Shown here: positions 16,485-25,125 of the stretch, in pieces
How the letters are laid out: each line of letters opens with the position of its first letter
How positions within the stretch are numbered: the stretch's first letter is position 1
Assembly: GCA_045599585.1 (NCBI GenBank)
Contig: JAZRWH010000058.1
Coordinates: 1 to 41,348 of the forward strand
DNA from: RGIG464 sp045599585
GTDB lineage: Bacteria; Myxococcota_A; Bradymonadia; UBA4248
Direction of reading: 5' to 3'
Length of the DNA: 41,348 nt
Made by a program: the position numbers and the translations under genes
Notes under the pieces: generated by a model
Seen by the model: the letters and a program-made list of their open reading frames with translations, nothing else
The model's database searches: none
Told to the model about the DNA's origin: nothing

Positions 16485-17231
16485 ATGCGAAAGATTGTTC
16501 GAGTGGATTATTTGCATTTAAGGCGCGAAGAGCAGCATACCTTTAACGAAAAGGTGTTGCAGATTGTATTGGACACATGTGGCAACACCAGTTTGCCCTA
16601 TCAAAAAATGGTTGAGGCTTCTGGTGAATTTAATCGTTTATTAGGCGAAAAAGTTCAGAACACAAAAATCAGTCTCATGGATCTCGACAGCGTCGCTGAC
16701 GCAGCGTGGTATTCGCTGAATATGCAGATTCGAGCGAGTTTGTTGCATCCACGAGCGAGTGTAAGGGAAGCTGCAATTAAAGTAGATGAGATTTTTTCAC
16801 AGACGCCGAACCCAACGGGGTTGAACTACGATCAAGAGTACGGTTGCCTTCGCACGCTATTGAGCCAGCTCGAGGCACTCGAAGCGAGTGTACTCAGTGC
16901 AGCATTGGTCGACGAACACGTTGCTTCCCTTCGAACAGCCGTCGATGCGTTTTGTGAAGCGAGCAATGAAAAGGTCAAGTCTCTTTCACTCAAGCAGGCT
17001 GGAGCAATCAAAGCGGCTGTCAACGAGTGTTTTCAGGCGTGGTTGAGTTTAGCCAAATATCTCGAACTGATGGATCAGCTCAATGGATTGGCAGGCGCAG
17101 GCAACGCAATCGAACTCCTCAATATTATGAACCGAGGCATCAAACGCCGCCTTGAGCAGCGCGCCAAATTGGGAACGACAACCGACTCTATGAACAACGT
17201 CGTTTCGGCAGCTGAGTCAGGTGAAACCTAA
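16485..17231 (+). CDS. Helical protein resembling the DUF6261 family
   Basis: A 248-residue cytosolic, mostly helical protein starting at an ATG with a strong GGAG site. Its opening (IVRVDYLHLRREEQHTFNEKVLQIV) and the later pattern of a short Asp/Ala helix (DLDSVADAAWYSLNMQIRASLLHP) followed by REAAIKVDEIF, then a YDQEYGCLRTLLSQLEAL helix, match what I know of DUF6261 proteins. These are widespread in Bacteroidota, often in several copies, and of unknown function. If right, its presence here suggests horizontal exchange with a gut or sediment Bacteroidota. No enzymatic residues stand out. It is probably monocistronic: a hairpin follows. The family call is from pattern memory, not a search. 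Confidence 0.7.
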   Translation: MRKIVRVDYLHLRREEQHTFNEKVLQIVLDTCGNTSLPYQKMVEASGEFNRLLGEKVQNTKISLMDLDSVADAAWYSLNMQIRASLLHPRASVREAAIKVDEIFSQTPNPTGLNYDQEYGCLRTLLSQLEALEASVLSAALVDEHVASLRTAVDAFCEASNEKVKSLSLKQAGAIKAAVNECFQAWLSLAKYLELMDQLNGLAGAGNAIELLNIMNRGIKRRLEQRAKLGTTTDSMNNVVSAAESGET

Positions 17232-17283
17232 AGCATATCTATAAAAGCCTTGTGCATATATACATATATATATAATAGATATT

Positions 17284-17315
17284 AACTGCTATGGGTTCAA
17301 AGCCCGTACGCAGTT
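17284..17315 (+). terminator. Hairpin after the DUF6261-like gene
   Basis: AACTGC pairs with GCAGTT at the outside and ATGGG with CCCGT inside, around the loop TTCAAAG. It is followed by CAGATTTTC. It resembles a tRNA T-arm by chance, but there is no acceptor, D or anticodon arm. Probably an imperfect terminator. Confidence 0.4.
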
Positions 17316-17325
17316 CAGATTTTCA

Positions 17326-17352
17326 AAGGGTGCCCGCAATACGGCACCCTTC
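17326..17352. repeat. Conserved-loop hairpin AAGGGTGCC/GGCACCCTT
   Basis: A 9-bp stem around the loop CGCAATAC. The same arms with loop GTATCGCGG (opposite strand) occur at about 15724-15750, and the loop CGCGATAC with different paired arms at about 41158-41181. It lies between the DUF6261-like and ankyrin genes and could also act as a weak terminator. Confidence 0.7.
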
Positions 17353-17382
17353 TGCAGTTCTTCTTAAAACCAGTTTCTAACG

Positions 17383-18456
17383 ATGATAGACATACAATCC
17401 CTAGCCAAACAGGTTTTCGACAAGTATGGTACGCGCTGCCTTTTGCACCTCAAAACGGCGTTTGACGGTCAAACAGAACAATTCTCGGCAGAAGACCGCT
17501 GTACGCTATTCGATGCGCTCATCAACTTAGGAGCAGACATCGATGCTCATCTCAAAGAGAGTGATGACAAAGTGCTTTCGCCCGAAAACGAAGAAAGCGT
17601 ACTTCACATCGCCACAGCGCTCGAAGATGATGCCGTCATACGTCTACTCATCAAAGCGGGAGCAGACATGACGGCGACCGATTACGCCAATGCAACGCCG
17701 CTCTTTTATGCAGCACAAAATCAGCGCGCAGCCGTCCTTAATGTATTGCTCGAAGCTGGCGCGAGTGTAAATGAAAAGTGGGCTACGAAGGGGGAAACGC
17801 CGATACACTGGGCAGCCAAGTCAGGCAGTGCCGCATGTGTCCAGGCTCTCGTCGAAGCGGGCGCCGATCTGCAAGCCATAAACAAACGCGGAATGACGCT
17901 CATGCATCAGGCTGTAAGTCAGTGGACAGATCATGCCGATGTCGTACGGTTATTATTGTCGTGCGGCGTATCCCCTACCCAACCTGATGCAAACGGCAGC
18001 ACGCCGCTACACGCAGCAGCGCTGCACGGACTTAATGCAAGCGCTCAGCTTTTATTAGCGCACCACGCCGACCCAAATGCGAAGAACGAACGTGGTCAAA
18101 CACCGCTCCACTATGCCATGGAAAATTACCATGCCAGTTTTGTTAGGTTACTACGCGTTGCCGGCGCAGACGTTAATGCACGAGACAACGACGGCGAAAC
18201 GCCGCTTCATTACGGTGCTGGCAACGTTTTTTGCGTGCGCGCGCTGATCGCTGAGGGCGCAGATCCCAATGTCGCAGCAACCGATACGGGCGAAACACCG
18301 CTCAACCGTGCCGTTTGGCTCAATCGGATCGATTCAATTCGCGCACTGATTGAACTCGGTGCAGATCCCAATCTAGCCGACACACAAGGCTGTACCGCGC
18401 TTGATATTGCGGTGCTCAACGAATATACCGAGTGCATCGAAGCACTCAAAAAATAG
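17383..18456 (+). CDS. Ankyrin-repeat protein, canonical 33-residue repeats
   Basis: A 357-residue protein without signal peptide or membrane helix. After a short N-terminal helical cap (1-60) about nine ankyrin repeats of the usual 33 residues run to the end (for example GETPIHWAAKSGSAACVQALVEAGAD and GQTPLHYAMENYHASFVRLLRVAGAD, each quoted in part; starts at about 65, 100, 140, 173, 208, 240, 273, 305 and 338). Ankyrin stacks bind other proteins, and no enzymatic domain is attached. It ends 49 bases before the ferredoxin-nitroreductase start, so the two may share a transcript. The ribosome site is weak, so the start is less certain than the frame. Confidence 0.9.
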   Translation: MIDIQSLAKQVFDKYGTRCLLHLKTAFDGQTEQFSAEDRCTLFDALINLGADIDAHLKESDDKVLSPENEESVLHIATALEDDAVIRLLIKAGADMTATDYANATPLFYAAQNQRAAVLNVLLEAGASVNEKWATKGETPIHWAAKSGSAACVQALVEAGADLQAINKRGMTLMHQAVSQWTDHADVVRLLLSCGVSPTQPDANGSTPLHAAALHGLNASAQLLLAHHADPNAKNERGQTPLHYAMENYHASFVRLLRVAGADVNARDNDGETPLHYGAGNVFCVRALIAEGADPNVAATDTGETPLNRAVWLNRIDSIRALIELGADPNLADTQGCTALDIAVLNEYTECIEALKK

Positions 18457-18505
18457 CTGTATGAATGATGCAGCCCCTAAAAACGATTCCCTAAAGGAGA
18501 ACCTC

Positions 18506-19300
18506 ATGATCAAAGTCGATCTTTCTAAATGTGTTCAGTGCGGAGCATGTGCAGACGTTTGCATCGGCAAAACGATTATAATGGGCCAAGATGGTCCCGT
18601 AGCCACAAACAATCCTTGTATTCGTTGTGGTCACTGCATTGGCGTGTGCCCTCAAGGAGCAATCGAGCATGAAAACTGCAAGTTGCTCATGCCCATTGAT
18701 TCGGCACGCGAAGTCAGCGCCGATGCAGCAAAACAGGTATTACTGGCACGAACATCCTGCCGTAATTATCAGAAAAAAGCCGTTGAACGTGAAAAGCTCG
18801 TTGAACTCCTCAACGTGGCTCGTCAAGCTTTAACCGCCCGTAATATTCAAGGCATTTCCTACGTTGTCATTCAAGATCCAACGCGTCTTGCAGCGATAAG
18901 CGAAGCTGTAATCAAGAAATTTGAAGCCGATCAAGCACAGTCCTCTGCTCCCCTTCGCAAAGTTATGATTGAGCGCTATCGTCAGGAAGGCCTTGATACG
19001 ATCCTTTGGCATTGTCCTGCGCTCATCATTGCAAAATCCGATGTCCCCTGCGAACGCATTCACCGCGAAAGCGCCATTTTCTGCCTCACCTACGCTCATC
19101 TCTACGCCCGTTCGTTAGGACTCGCTTGTTGTTGGGCTGGCGCGCTTGAGCACACTGTATTTGAGCGTTGGCCTGAATCTCTCAAAGCCTTAGATATGAT
19201 GAATACAGACCAATTCTGTGGCGCACTTATGGTTGGTTACCCTAAATACGATATGGTTGCCGTCCCCGAACGCGACCCGCTTCGCGTTGATTGGGTTTAA
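18506..19300 (+). CDS. Ferredoxin-nitroreductase fusion (2[4Fe-4S] + FMN nitroreductase domain)
   Basis: A 264-residue protein. Residues 1-60 hold two [4Fe-4S] motifs: CVQCGACADVC (Cys 9, 12, 15, 19) and CIRCGHCIGVCPQG. Residues 75-264 form a nitroreductase fold: ARTSCRNYQKKAVEREKL is the FMN-phosphate-binding opening and ALTARNIQ matches the usual A-P-T-A-x-N helix with Leu in place of Pro. AGALEHTVF and the MVGYPKYD segment complete the flavin site. Such fusions let ferredoxin-type clusters feed electrons to FMN and are common in anaerobes; the substrate is unknown. AAAGGAG lies just before the ATG at 18506, which is preferred to upstream in-frame starts inside the ankyrin gene. An AT-rich hairpin follows. 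Confidence 0.92.
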   Translation: MIKVDLSKCVQCGACADVCIGKTIIMGQDGPVATNNPCIRCGHCIGVCPQGAIEHENCKLLMPIDSAREVSADAAKQVLLARTSCRNYQKKAVEREKLVELLNVARQALTARNIQGISYVVIQDPTRLAAISEAVIKKFEADQAQSSAPLRKVMIERYRQEGLDTILWHCPALIIAKSDVPCERIHRESAIFCLTYAHLYARSLGLACCWAGALEHTVFERWPESLKALDMMNTDQFCGALMVGYPKYDMVAVPERDPLRVDWV

Positions 19301-19330
19301 ACGTTAAAACTTCAATCTGCAGAACGACTG

Positions 19331-19366
19331 AATTATAAAATATGCTTAGCCACATATTTTATAATT
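19331..19366. terminator. AT-rich hairpin after the nitroreductase gene
   Basis: A perfect 14-bp stem (AATTATAAAATATG with CATATTTTATAATT) and 8-base loop, 30 bases past the stop and 40 bases before the next start. Its AT content makes it a weak terminator; it may instead be an operator-like dyad in the promoter of the next gene. Confidence 0.5.
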
Positions 19367-19405
19367 CACATTTATATATTAATCGAATCTGATATAGAAT
19401 ATTCT

Positions 19406-20182
19406 ATGAAACATAGACATCTTACATGGTTATTCCTCTGTACATTATTCTGTACAGAGGGAACTTCAGCCCTAGCCCAAGATGAAGTCGTCGATTCGGA
19501 AGATCATGTCGCGGTAATCCAAGATGAAGTCGTCGATTCGAAAGATGAATCCTCGAGCGGATGGAAGCATGACGGTGGGTTTGTATCGGTCAAACTCGGT
19601 GGACACATTGGCTACGAAAGAGTAGGGACTCATACAGAATATGGGTTTTATACACCGGAAAATGGGTATTCATTCGCATTGGAAGCCGGATATAACAAGA
19701 ACAGCGGATTCGTGAGCGGTGTTATTAAGGCGCGAAGCGGGTGGGCTCTCAAAGATAAGGTGTACCATCATTATGTCAATAATGATCCCAATCAACGTTA
19801 TTCTTATAATGCCATCAATAAGGGGGAATGGGATGGCTACTTCATGACAATTGGCGCACGCGGTGGTGGATTCATCGACATTTCTGAAGACCATAAATGG
19901 AAGCTTGCACTCAGTGGCGGTTTCGACATTCCCATTGGGTACTCCATGGATCGCGAAACTGTCTATGCATCTTTCCTCTTCGTGTTTAGTGTAGGATTTC
20001 AATATTTCTTCACCTCTAGCTTGTCGATTGGTGCAAGCTTGGATTTATCAGGGATTGCCGCCTTCGGCCCATCAGATCCAGGTGATGAATATTTTAACAG
20101 TCTAAATCAAGAAGAATCCCTTCAAGGAGATCCCCGATATATTTATTTAGAACCTTCAGTGACATTACATTACTATTTCTAA
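19406..20182 (+). CDS. Outer-membrane beta-barrel protein
   Basis: A 258-residue exported protein with a Sec signal ending ALAQ (about residue 25). A direct duplication follows immediately: QDEVVDSEDH and QDEVVDSKDE, 14 residues apart, encoded by a 21-base repeat at 19478 and 19520. From residue 50 on, alternating polar/hydrophobic strands with many Gly and aromatic residues (GGFVSVKLGGHIGYERV, FVSGVIKARSGWAL, FTSSLSIGASLDLSG) and the terminal residue Phe (VTLHYYF) fit an 8-10 strand outer-membrane barrel inserted by the BAM machinery. No ligand or enzyme motif is seen. It is followed after 12 bases by a lipoprotein gene, likely one operon. Confidence 0.8.
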   Translation: MKHRHLTWLFLCTLFCTEGTSALAQDEVVDSEDHVAVIQDEVVDSKDESSSGWKHDGGFVSVKLGGHIGYERVGTHTEYGFYTPENGYSFALEAGYNKNSGFVSGVIKARSGWALKDKVYHHYVNNDPNQRYSYNAINKGEWDGYFMTIGARGGGFIDISEDHKWKLALSGGFDIPIGYSMDRETVYASFLFVFSVGFQYFFTSSLSIGASLDLSGIAAFGPSDPGDEYFNSLNQEESLQGDPRYIYLEPSVTLHYYF

Positions 20183-20194
20183 CGCGAGATATAT

Positions 20195-20461
20195 ATGAAA
20201 AGACTATTATTATATTTATTTTTCATCGTCGTTTCGGTGTGTGTCACTGGATGTATCATGGATCTTCAATGTTTGCGCGAAGGCGAAATTATTCGAGCCG
20301 ATAACGGCTGTATCAGTTATTGTTATCACACTGAATGGATCGAAGCTTGCCCTGTAGAGGATAACGAAACCTGCGACGTTGACACTCAAAAACATGAAGT
20401 CAACTGTAAGTGTGATCCATCCAAAGGAAGCTGTTCTACAACATCCCAAACAACGCTGTAA
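20195..20461 (+). CDS. Small Cys-rich lipoprotein
   Basis: An 88-residue protein with a signal MKRLLLYLFFIVVSVCVTGC, the lipobox VTGC giving Cys20. The mature part of 69 residues has nine cysteines including the lipidated one, spaced like a small disulfide-rich module (C-x5-C, C-x3-C, C-x6-C and CKC). It may cap or assist the barrel encoded 12 bases upstream, which is an inference from the operon. I do not recognise a named family. Confidence 0.75.
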   Translation: MKRLLLYLFFIVVSVCVTGCIMDLQCLREGEIIRADNGCISYCYHTEWIEACPVEDNETCDVDTQKHEVNCKCDPSKGSCSTTSQTTL

Positions 20462-20512
20462 TAATCTATAACGATTGATGGCATGCGCTCCGCGTGCCTG
20501 CATGCATGCGTG

Positions 20513-20584
20513 GCTGGCCGTATTGCCCGTGAGGGCGATAGGCCAGCGCGTCCGCCGTATTGCCCGTGAGGGCGATAGGCGGCG
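20513..20584. repeat. Two tandem two-part hairpins with identical inner stems
   Basis: Both hairpins have inner stem TATTGCCC/GGGCGATA with loop GTGA. The first has outer arms GCTGGCC/GGCCAGC (20513-20547), the second CCGCC/GGCGG (20551-20584). The second ends on the base next to the stop codon of the minus-strand gene. They separate two convergent transcripts. Confidence 0.9.
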
Positions 20585-22786
20585 CTATGGAGCTTTAAAT
20601 AACCAAGAATCCTGGCTGACAATAGCCGATTTGCGATTGATATCGGCTGCAGCGAAATCGCGGTTATAATCGAAATCTTCCGAACGCATGACGTAAGCAT
20701 TGAGTTCAAACTCAATGGTATCAGAAGCGTACTGATAAGCATCGCCAGGCTTAGTCGGTTCATAATTGACGAGCACGGGATAATCGGGGGCCAAAGGAGA
20801 GAGCTTGGGAAGCGGCACACTGCGCGTAGGCGAAGGCACGATGATTTCCCACAAAAGGTGAGCTCGTGACGATCCGATATCCGTATCAAGAATCTTGTTG
20901 TGCACGGGGGGCGTCATGTAATTGAGGCGAATGATCGCTAGGTCGGTCTTATCGGGCACAGTCCAAGACATAGGTTGCGTAAGTTGAGGACCAACGGCAT
21001 CGAAAGCATCGGAATCAGGGCGAGCGGGGCTTGATGCGGAGGGAAGCTCGAGCCAGTCTTCAGCACCGTACATCGAGAGCAATTCACCTTGTTGGGGATG
21101 ACGAATGGCTGTCGAAATGCCAGGACGATCAAACCCCGAAATCGCTGAGCGCCCAGCAAGTCCCACGACCATGGGATGAGCACCAAGCTGCTGCGACTTA
21201 AGTTCGGCGTTATCAGCACGAGGAAACGACGCTTTCAGTGGGTTGGAAAACTCCTCGAAGTTGTATCGACTATTAATATCCAAAAAGATGAATCCACGCC
21301 CTGTATCAATCATAGGCAAAATAAGGCCCGTTTCGAGCGAATTTTGCGTTTGAGGATCGATTGGCAGATCGCCGTAATAGATTTCGTTTGTATCAACATC
21401 TCGAGTCAAGTCGATCGTCAAATCAATCGTCGTCTGAGCCGTTTCGCCTGCAGCAACCGAGAGGGTCGTCATACCGAGCGCAAGCGGTTCAAAACCCATT
21501 TTATAGGGATTTTGTGAAGCCTCGAAGATGTTGCTACCGACGCCAGCAAGTGCAAAAACGACGTATTCGCCGGGCAGAAGGCCTGTGAGCTCAAACGTCG
21601 ATTTTTCAGGGTGAATCATATTGGCCAACACGAGATTGGGCGGCACAGCAAAATACGAAGCGACGGCGCTATCAGGATCAGGCGGCAAGAGAATTGCGCC
21701 GGTGTTCATTGAACTCAGCGGCGTATTGCGAAACGCCACCTGAACGATCGCAATGTTAAACTTGCCAAACACGTTCGTGTTTTCGCTCGAAAAAGCCGGC
21801 ACGCCAGTTTCTCCCAAAAACCCGCGCACGACACCTTTGATATTTGCAGCCTTTTCGGCTGCCTGCGCATTGGGAATGTCGCGCTTGTGAATACCGACGC
21901 TTACGACGCGTGCATTGAGATCGGCGTAAGTTAAATAGCGCGCATCCTTTGCACCAACGGTCAACATGACGGGCGCCTGAAGGCGCGAATCCGTAATGTG
22001 CACCCAACCGGCTTCGTTGGTCTGCGTGACGAGCTGCGTACCGTCCGCAAAATCAAGTTGAACGTAGGCATTCGGCGACGGAGCCATGTCTTTTCCGCTC
22101 CAATCGAGCGTCGAGCCGTCGATCGACATAACCCAAAGATCGCCCTTGAGTCCCCCAGCGTCGACATATATGCCCGTATTGAGCCCTGGTTCGACGAGGG
22201 TAACGTGGTCTTCATCGATCAGCTCGTGCACGGGTGGATCAGGAGGATCTGGCGGATCAACGGGATCTTTTCCTCCGGAATGAGACTCCAATTTGACCGT
22301 AACCGGAAGCGTGAAAGATTCACCTCGCGCTGAACCATCCATATTTTGCGCAGAAATGGTGACGAGAGCGATACCATCTTCGGCGCTGGTAAGCTCAAAC
22401 ATATACACGCCCGTAGCCGACTTCGTACCCAAAGACAACGCGCCCAATGTTGTCGATGCGATCAGCGCGACACCGTCCACAAAGACGTTTTGCTGTGTTT
22501 GAATGGTGGCCTGAAGTTGATACGAAGCCGTAGTCTCAGTGATTTGTGAAGAGACGACTTTTGCACTAATGACGTAAGTTAACCCGTCGAATGGCGAACT
22601 GTCTTCGCCGTCTGGGATCGTGTCGCCGTCCGTATCAGGATTCAACGGATCCGTGCCGATGATCTGTTCTTGTTTGTCGCTCAAACCGTCGCCGTCCGTA
22701 TCGATACCCAACGTTTCAGCAGTACACGCCATTAGACTAAGCGCAGTCATAGTCGCTATAGAATGAAAGAAATAAGCGTAACGCAT
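20585..22786 (-). CDS. Thrombospondin-type-3-repeat lipoprotein of unknown function
   Basis: A 733-residue lipoprotein (lipobox LMAC, Cys21). Immediately after the anchor two Ca-binding TSP3-type loops stand (DTDGDGLSDKQEQIIGTDP and DTDGDTIPDGED, residues 29-62), a hallmark of surface proteins in Myxococcota. Then beta-sandwich-like regions: a VISAKVVSSQ... strand-rich stretch (70-155), a Pro-rich spacer near 170-185 (DPVDPPDPPDPP), and further Ig/carboxypeptidase-regulatory-like modules with the FELTGLLPGEYVVFALAGVG segment (about 400-425) typical of such folds. No catalytic residues are visible. It starts 7 bases after the FadL-like gene, so the two form an operon; a lipoprotein partner or passenger of the porin is possible. 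Confidence 0.8.
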   Translation of the reverse strand: MRYAYFFHSIATMTALSLMACTAETLGIDTDGDGLSDKQEQIIGTDPLNPDTDGDTIPDGEDSSPFDGLTYVISAKVVSSQITETTASYQLQATIQTQQNVFVDGVALIASTTLGALSLGTKSATGVYMFELTSAEDGIALVTISAQNMDGSARGESFTLPVTVKLESHSGGKDPVDPPDPPDPPVHELIDEDHVTLVEPGLNTGIYVDAGGLKGDLWVMSIDGSTLDWSGKDMAPSPNAYVQLDFADGTQLVTQTNEAGWVHITDSRLQAPVMLTVGAKDARYLTYADLNARVVSVGIHKRDIPNAQAAEKAANIKGVVRGFLGETGVPAFSSENTNVFGKFNIAIVQVAFRNTPLSSMNTGAILLPPDPDSAVASYFAVPPNLVLANMIHPEKSTFELTGLLPGEYVVFALAGVGSNIFEASQNPYKMGFEPLALGMTTLSVAAGETAQTTIDLTIDLTRDVDTNEIYYGDLPIDPQTQNSLETGLILPMIDTGRGFIFLDINSRYNFEEFSNPLKASFPRADNAELKSQQLGAHPMVVGLAGRSAISGFDRPGISTAIRHPQQGELLSMYGAEDWLELPSASSPARPDSDAFDAVGPQLTQPMSWTVPDKTDLAIIRLNYMTPPVHNKILDTDIGSSRAHLLWEIIVPSPTRSVPLPKLSPLAPDYPVLVNYEPTKPGDAYQYASDTIEFELNAYVMRSEDFDYNRDFAAADINRKSAIVSQDSWLFKAP

Positions 22787-22793
22787 CTACACC

Positions 22794-24086
22794 CTAAAAT
22801 TTGAGGATCAACGATCCGTGCCACGAAAAATTAAAGCCCTCGAATATGATGGCAGGATACCCGTAGCTGCCAGCGAGCATTTCGTATTTTTCCATGGCAC
22901 GAGACTGGTAAAGGTCAAAACGAGCCGAAGTAGAAAAACCAATATGTTTGGGACTAGAAAGCCACGTTTCGGGTAGCCAGCCGGTCAACCCAAACGTGAG
23001 CGTATGGTGCGACGCATCAAGGATATTGAGCAAACCGCGTTGTGCGGGTACTGGTGTCGTCTGCCAACCATAGCCAGCCATGACCGTCAAAACGTCGAGC
23101 GGCCGCCAATCGAGCGAAGCGGCGATGTGCCAAGTATCTTCGAATTTGAATGGATACGCAGTTGATGTGTCAATGACGCTACCGAAATCATCATAAAGCG
23201 TCACGCAAGCGGTTGAAGCCACGTCATTTCGGTAGTGTTCGTAGCCCACCTCTAAGCGCGCCGCAAAGCGCAGAAGATCGTTTTGAACGAGATGCGCAAA
23301 GTCGTACGAGGCACCGACCGTAAATCGATCAGGCTCACCGAATGCCTTGCCTTCGACAGCAGTATGAATCGCGCCGATTTGTTCGCTTACAATGACGTCA
23401 ACGGGGATCGAAAGTGATGTACGATGCGCCCCACGCCACGCAAAACCGACGTTTAAATGTTCGACAGGTTCAGCTGTAATTCCGAGCACAGGAGCAAAAT
23501 TGTAATCGACGCGTACATCCGTCGTATGCGCATGAGAGCCATTTCGGAAGTCGATGGAAACGTTGCCCTGAACGTCTGGCAAGAGCGTAAAACCTGCGCC
23601 GATAGCGATTGAGCGATAAATGCGAACGGCCGCCGAAGCAGCGATCTCAAAGTGGCGTACATGCTGATCATTGAGCAAAATACGCGGCGTATCGGGCAAA
23701 GTATTTTGAACATCGTACAGGCCGTCGTGCGGAAACTGAATCACAGTCCCCAAATAAAGTCGGTCTGTCCAACTGCCGAGCGGAATGCGCGCCGCAATCC
23801 CTAAATTATAGCCGACGTAACGATCGAGCTGTGAAGCTTCGCCATTGATCTTAAACGCGTCAGCCGAAACGACGACACCCGCCGAAACATCGATGTTTTC
23901 GACACGCACCAAACGCGCAGGATTAAAGATAGCCGCATCTGTCGCATCCGAATCAGACACGACAGCCGCTGCACGCGCAGTCGACGGAGCTGAAGCCCCA
24001 AATGCATCGATTGGCCCTGCCCAGGCTTGGTTTGCCGACATCATACGCACGGCAAACACGCAGCCTAACGCGCACTTTCCCATCAT
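22794..24086 (-). CDS. OmpP1/FadL/TodX-family outer-membrane transport protein
   Basis: A protein of about 430 residues with signal peptide ending NQAWA-G. The mature N-terminus (PIDAFGASAPSTARAAAVVSDSDATDAAIFNPARLV) matches the FadL plug segment, where an N-P-A motif follows a small-residue helix. The rest is strand-rich, with spacing for a 14-strand barrel, and ends LILKF, a terminal Phe. FadL-type channels take up hydrophobic compounds such as long-chain fatty acids or aromatics. The first ATG (24086) is chosen; a GTG at 24116 in the same frame would add ten residues, and neither has a clear ribosome site. It leads the operon with the TSP3 lipoprotein. Confidence 0.85.
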   Translation of the reverse strand: MMGKCALGCVFAVRMMSANQAWAGPIDAFGASAPSTARAAAVVSDSDATDAAIFNPARLVRVENIDVSAGVVVSADAFKINGEASQLDRYVGYNLGIAARIPLGSWTDRLYLGTVIQFPHDGLYDVQNTLPDTPRILLNDQHVRHFEIAASAAVRIYRSIAIGAGFTLLPDVQGNVSIDFRNGSHAHTTDVRVDYNFAPVLGITAEPVEHLNVGFAWRGAHRTSLSIPVDVIVSEQIGAIHTAVEGKAFGEPDRFTVGASYDFAHLVQNDLLRFAARLEVGYEHYRNDVASTACVTLYDDFGSVIDTSTAYPFKFEDTWHIAASLDWRPLDVLTVMAGYGWQTTPVPAQRGLLNILDASHHTLTFGLTGWLPETWLSSPKHIGFSTSARFDLYQSRAMEKYEMLAGSYGYPAIIFEGFNFSWHGSLILKF

Positions 24087-24156
24087 TGGGCTATGAATAA
24101 ATTGCAAAAACGTCACTTTGAATCAGTTATGAGCTGCGAAGCTCTAAAGTATAGAT

Positions 24157-24173
24157 CGTCGGAAATACCGACG
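24157..24173. promoter_or_regulatory. Short hairpin between RNase PH and the FadL-like gene
   Basis: A 6-bp stem (CGTCGG/CCGACG) with a 5-base loop, next to a GAGCT/AGCTC dyad at 24131-24144. It could be the weak terminator of RNase PH or part of the FadL leader. No T-run is present on the minus strand. Confidence 0.3.
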
Positions 24174-24233
24174 TACTCCCTAAATGCAGTGTTTGTCAGT
24201 TTTCTTCCCGACGCTCTATATTTTGTACGGAGC

Positions 24234-24953
24234 CTACTCGCCGAGTGCCTTGTTCTGAATCTCGTTGAGCGCCTGAATTCCCTTAAACCCGAGTGCGTAC
24301 ATCTCGCCGAGCTTGTTGGCCGGAAGCAATTCGCGTTCAGCCGTCGTCTGAAACTCGATCACGTCTCCAGTTGAAGTTGTAATGAGGTTGCAATCGACGT
24401 CTGCACTCGAATCTTCCACAAAATTGAGGTCGAGCAGCAGTTCACCGTGCACAACGCCCAAGCTGATCGCTGCAACCTGATGGATGATTGGGGTTTCGGT
24501 GATCAGACCTTTGGACATCAATTTGCGTACGGCAAGAGCGAGTGCAACGTAACCACCCGTAATGGAGGCTGTGCGCGTGCCTCCGTCCGCTTCGATGACA
24601 TCACAATCGATCGTGATCTGGCGCAAACCGAGTTTTTTGCGGTCGATTGCAGCGCGCAGGCTGCGACCGATCAGCCGTTGAATTTCGTGCGTGCGACCCG
24701 CGCCCGAAACTTTTTCACGCGTCATGCGTGACGAAGCCGATGCAGGCAGCATGTTGTATTCGGCTGTCAGCCACCCAAGACCTGCATTTTCCAAAAATGC
24801 TGGCACTTTTTCTTCGACACTCGCGGTACAAATAACGCGTGTACGACCGCATTCAATAAGACAAGATCCATCTGCGGACGAAATAAATCCCGGTGTAATC
24901 TTTACTTCTCGAATCTGATCCCAATTTCTTCCTAATAATCTTTCGTATGCCAT
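24234..24953 (-). CDS. rph: Ribonuclease PH
   Basis: A 239-residue enzyme, the normal RNase PH length. It trims tRNA 3' ends by phosphorolysis and works as a hexamer. Matching blocks are ITPGFISSADGSCLIECGRTRVICTASVEE near the N-terminus, GWLTAEYNMLPASASSRM, the phosphate-binding segment GRTHEIQRLIGRSLRAAID, and DCDVIEADGGTRTASITGGYVAL with the conserved Gly-Gly-Thr-Arg. ISLGVVHGELLLDLNFVEDSSADVDCNLI holds the metal-binding Asp residues. An AAGGAG site fixes the start at 24953. It stands alone, divergent from the lipoprotein gene at 25126. Confidence 0.97.
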   Translation of the reverse strand: MAYERLLGRNWDQIREVKITPGFISSADGSCLIECGRTRVICTASVEEKVPAFLENAGLGWLTAEYNMLPASASSRMTREKVSGAGRTHEIQRLIGRSLRAAIDRKKLGLRQITIDCDVIEADGGTRTASITGGYVALALAVRKLMSKGLITETPIIHQVAAISLGVVHGELLLDLNFVEDSSADVDCNLITTSTGDVIEFQTTAERELLPANKLGEMYALGFKGIQALNEIQNKALGE

Positions 24954-25125
24954 GACAAACTCCTTAATCGACGTTCCCCCAAAACAGACGCGCCGCTCTA
25001 AACCGAAATACCTACTATTTCAAGCAACTTGTTTATAGGGCGCGCTCAGCGTATAAATTTGGCGGATTTTTTGTACCGATTCATCCATCCGTGCGGCGAA
25101 CCGCACGCTCTCATTAGGTCTTTTT

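Noticed and set aside
17284..17315. tRNA T-arm-like text (GGGTTCAAAGCCC)
   Set aside because: No acceptor stem, D-arm or anticodon arm fits within 75 bases upstream, and the outer bases form a simple hairpin (AACTGC/GCAGTT).
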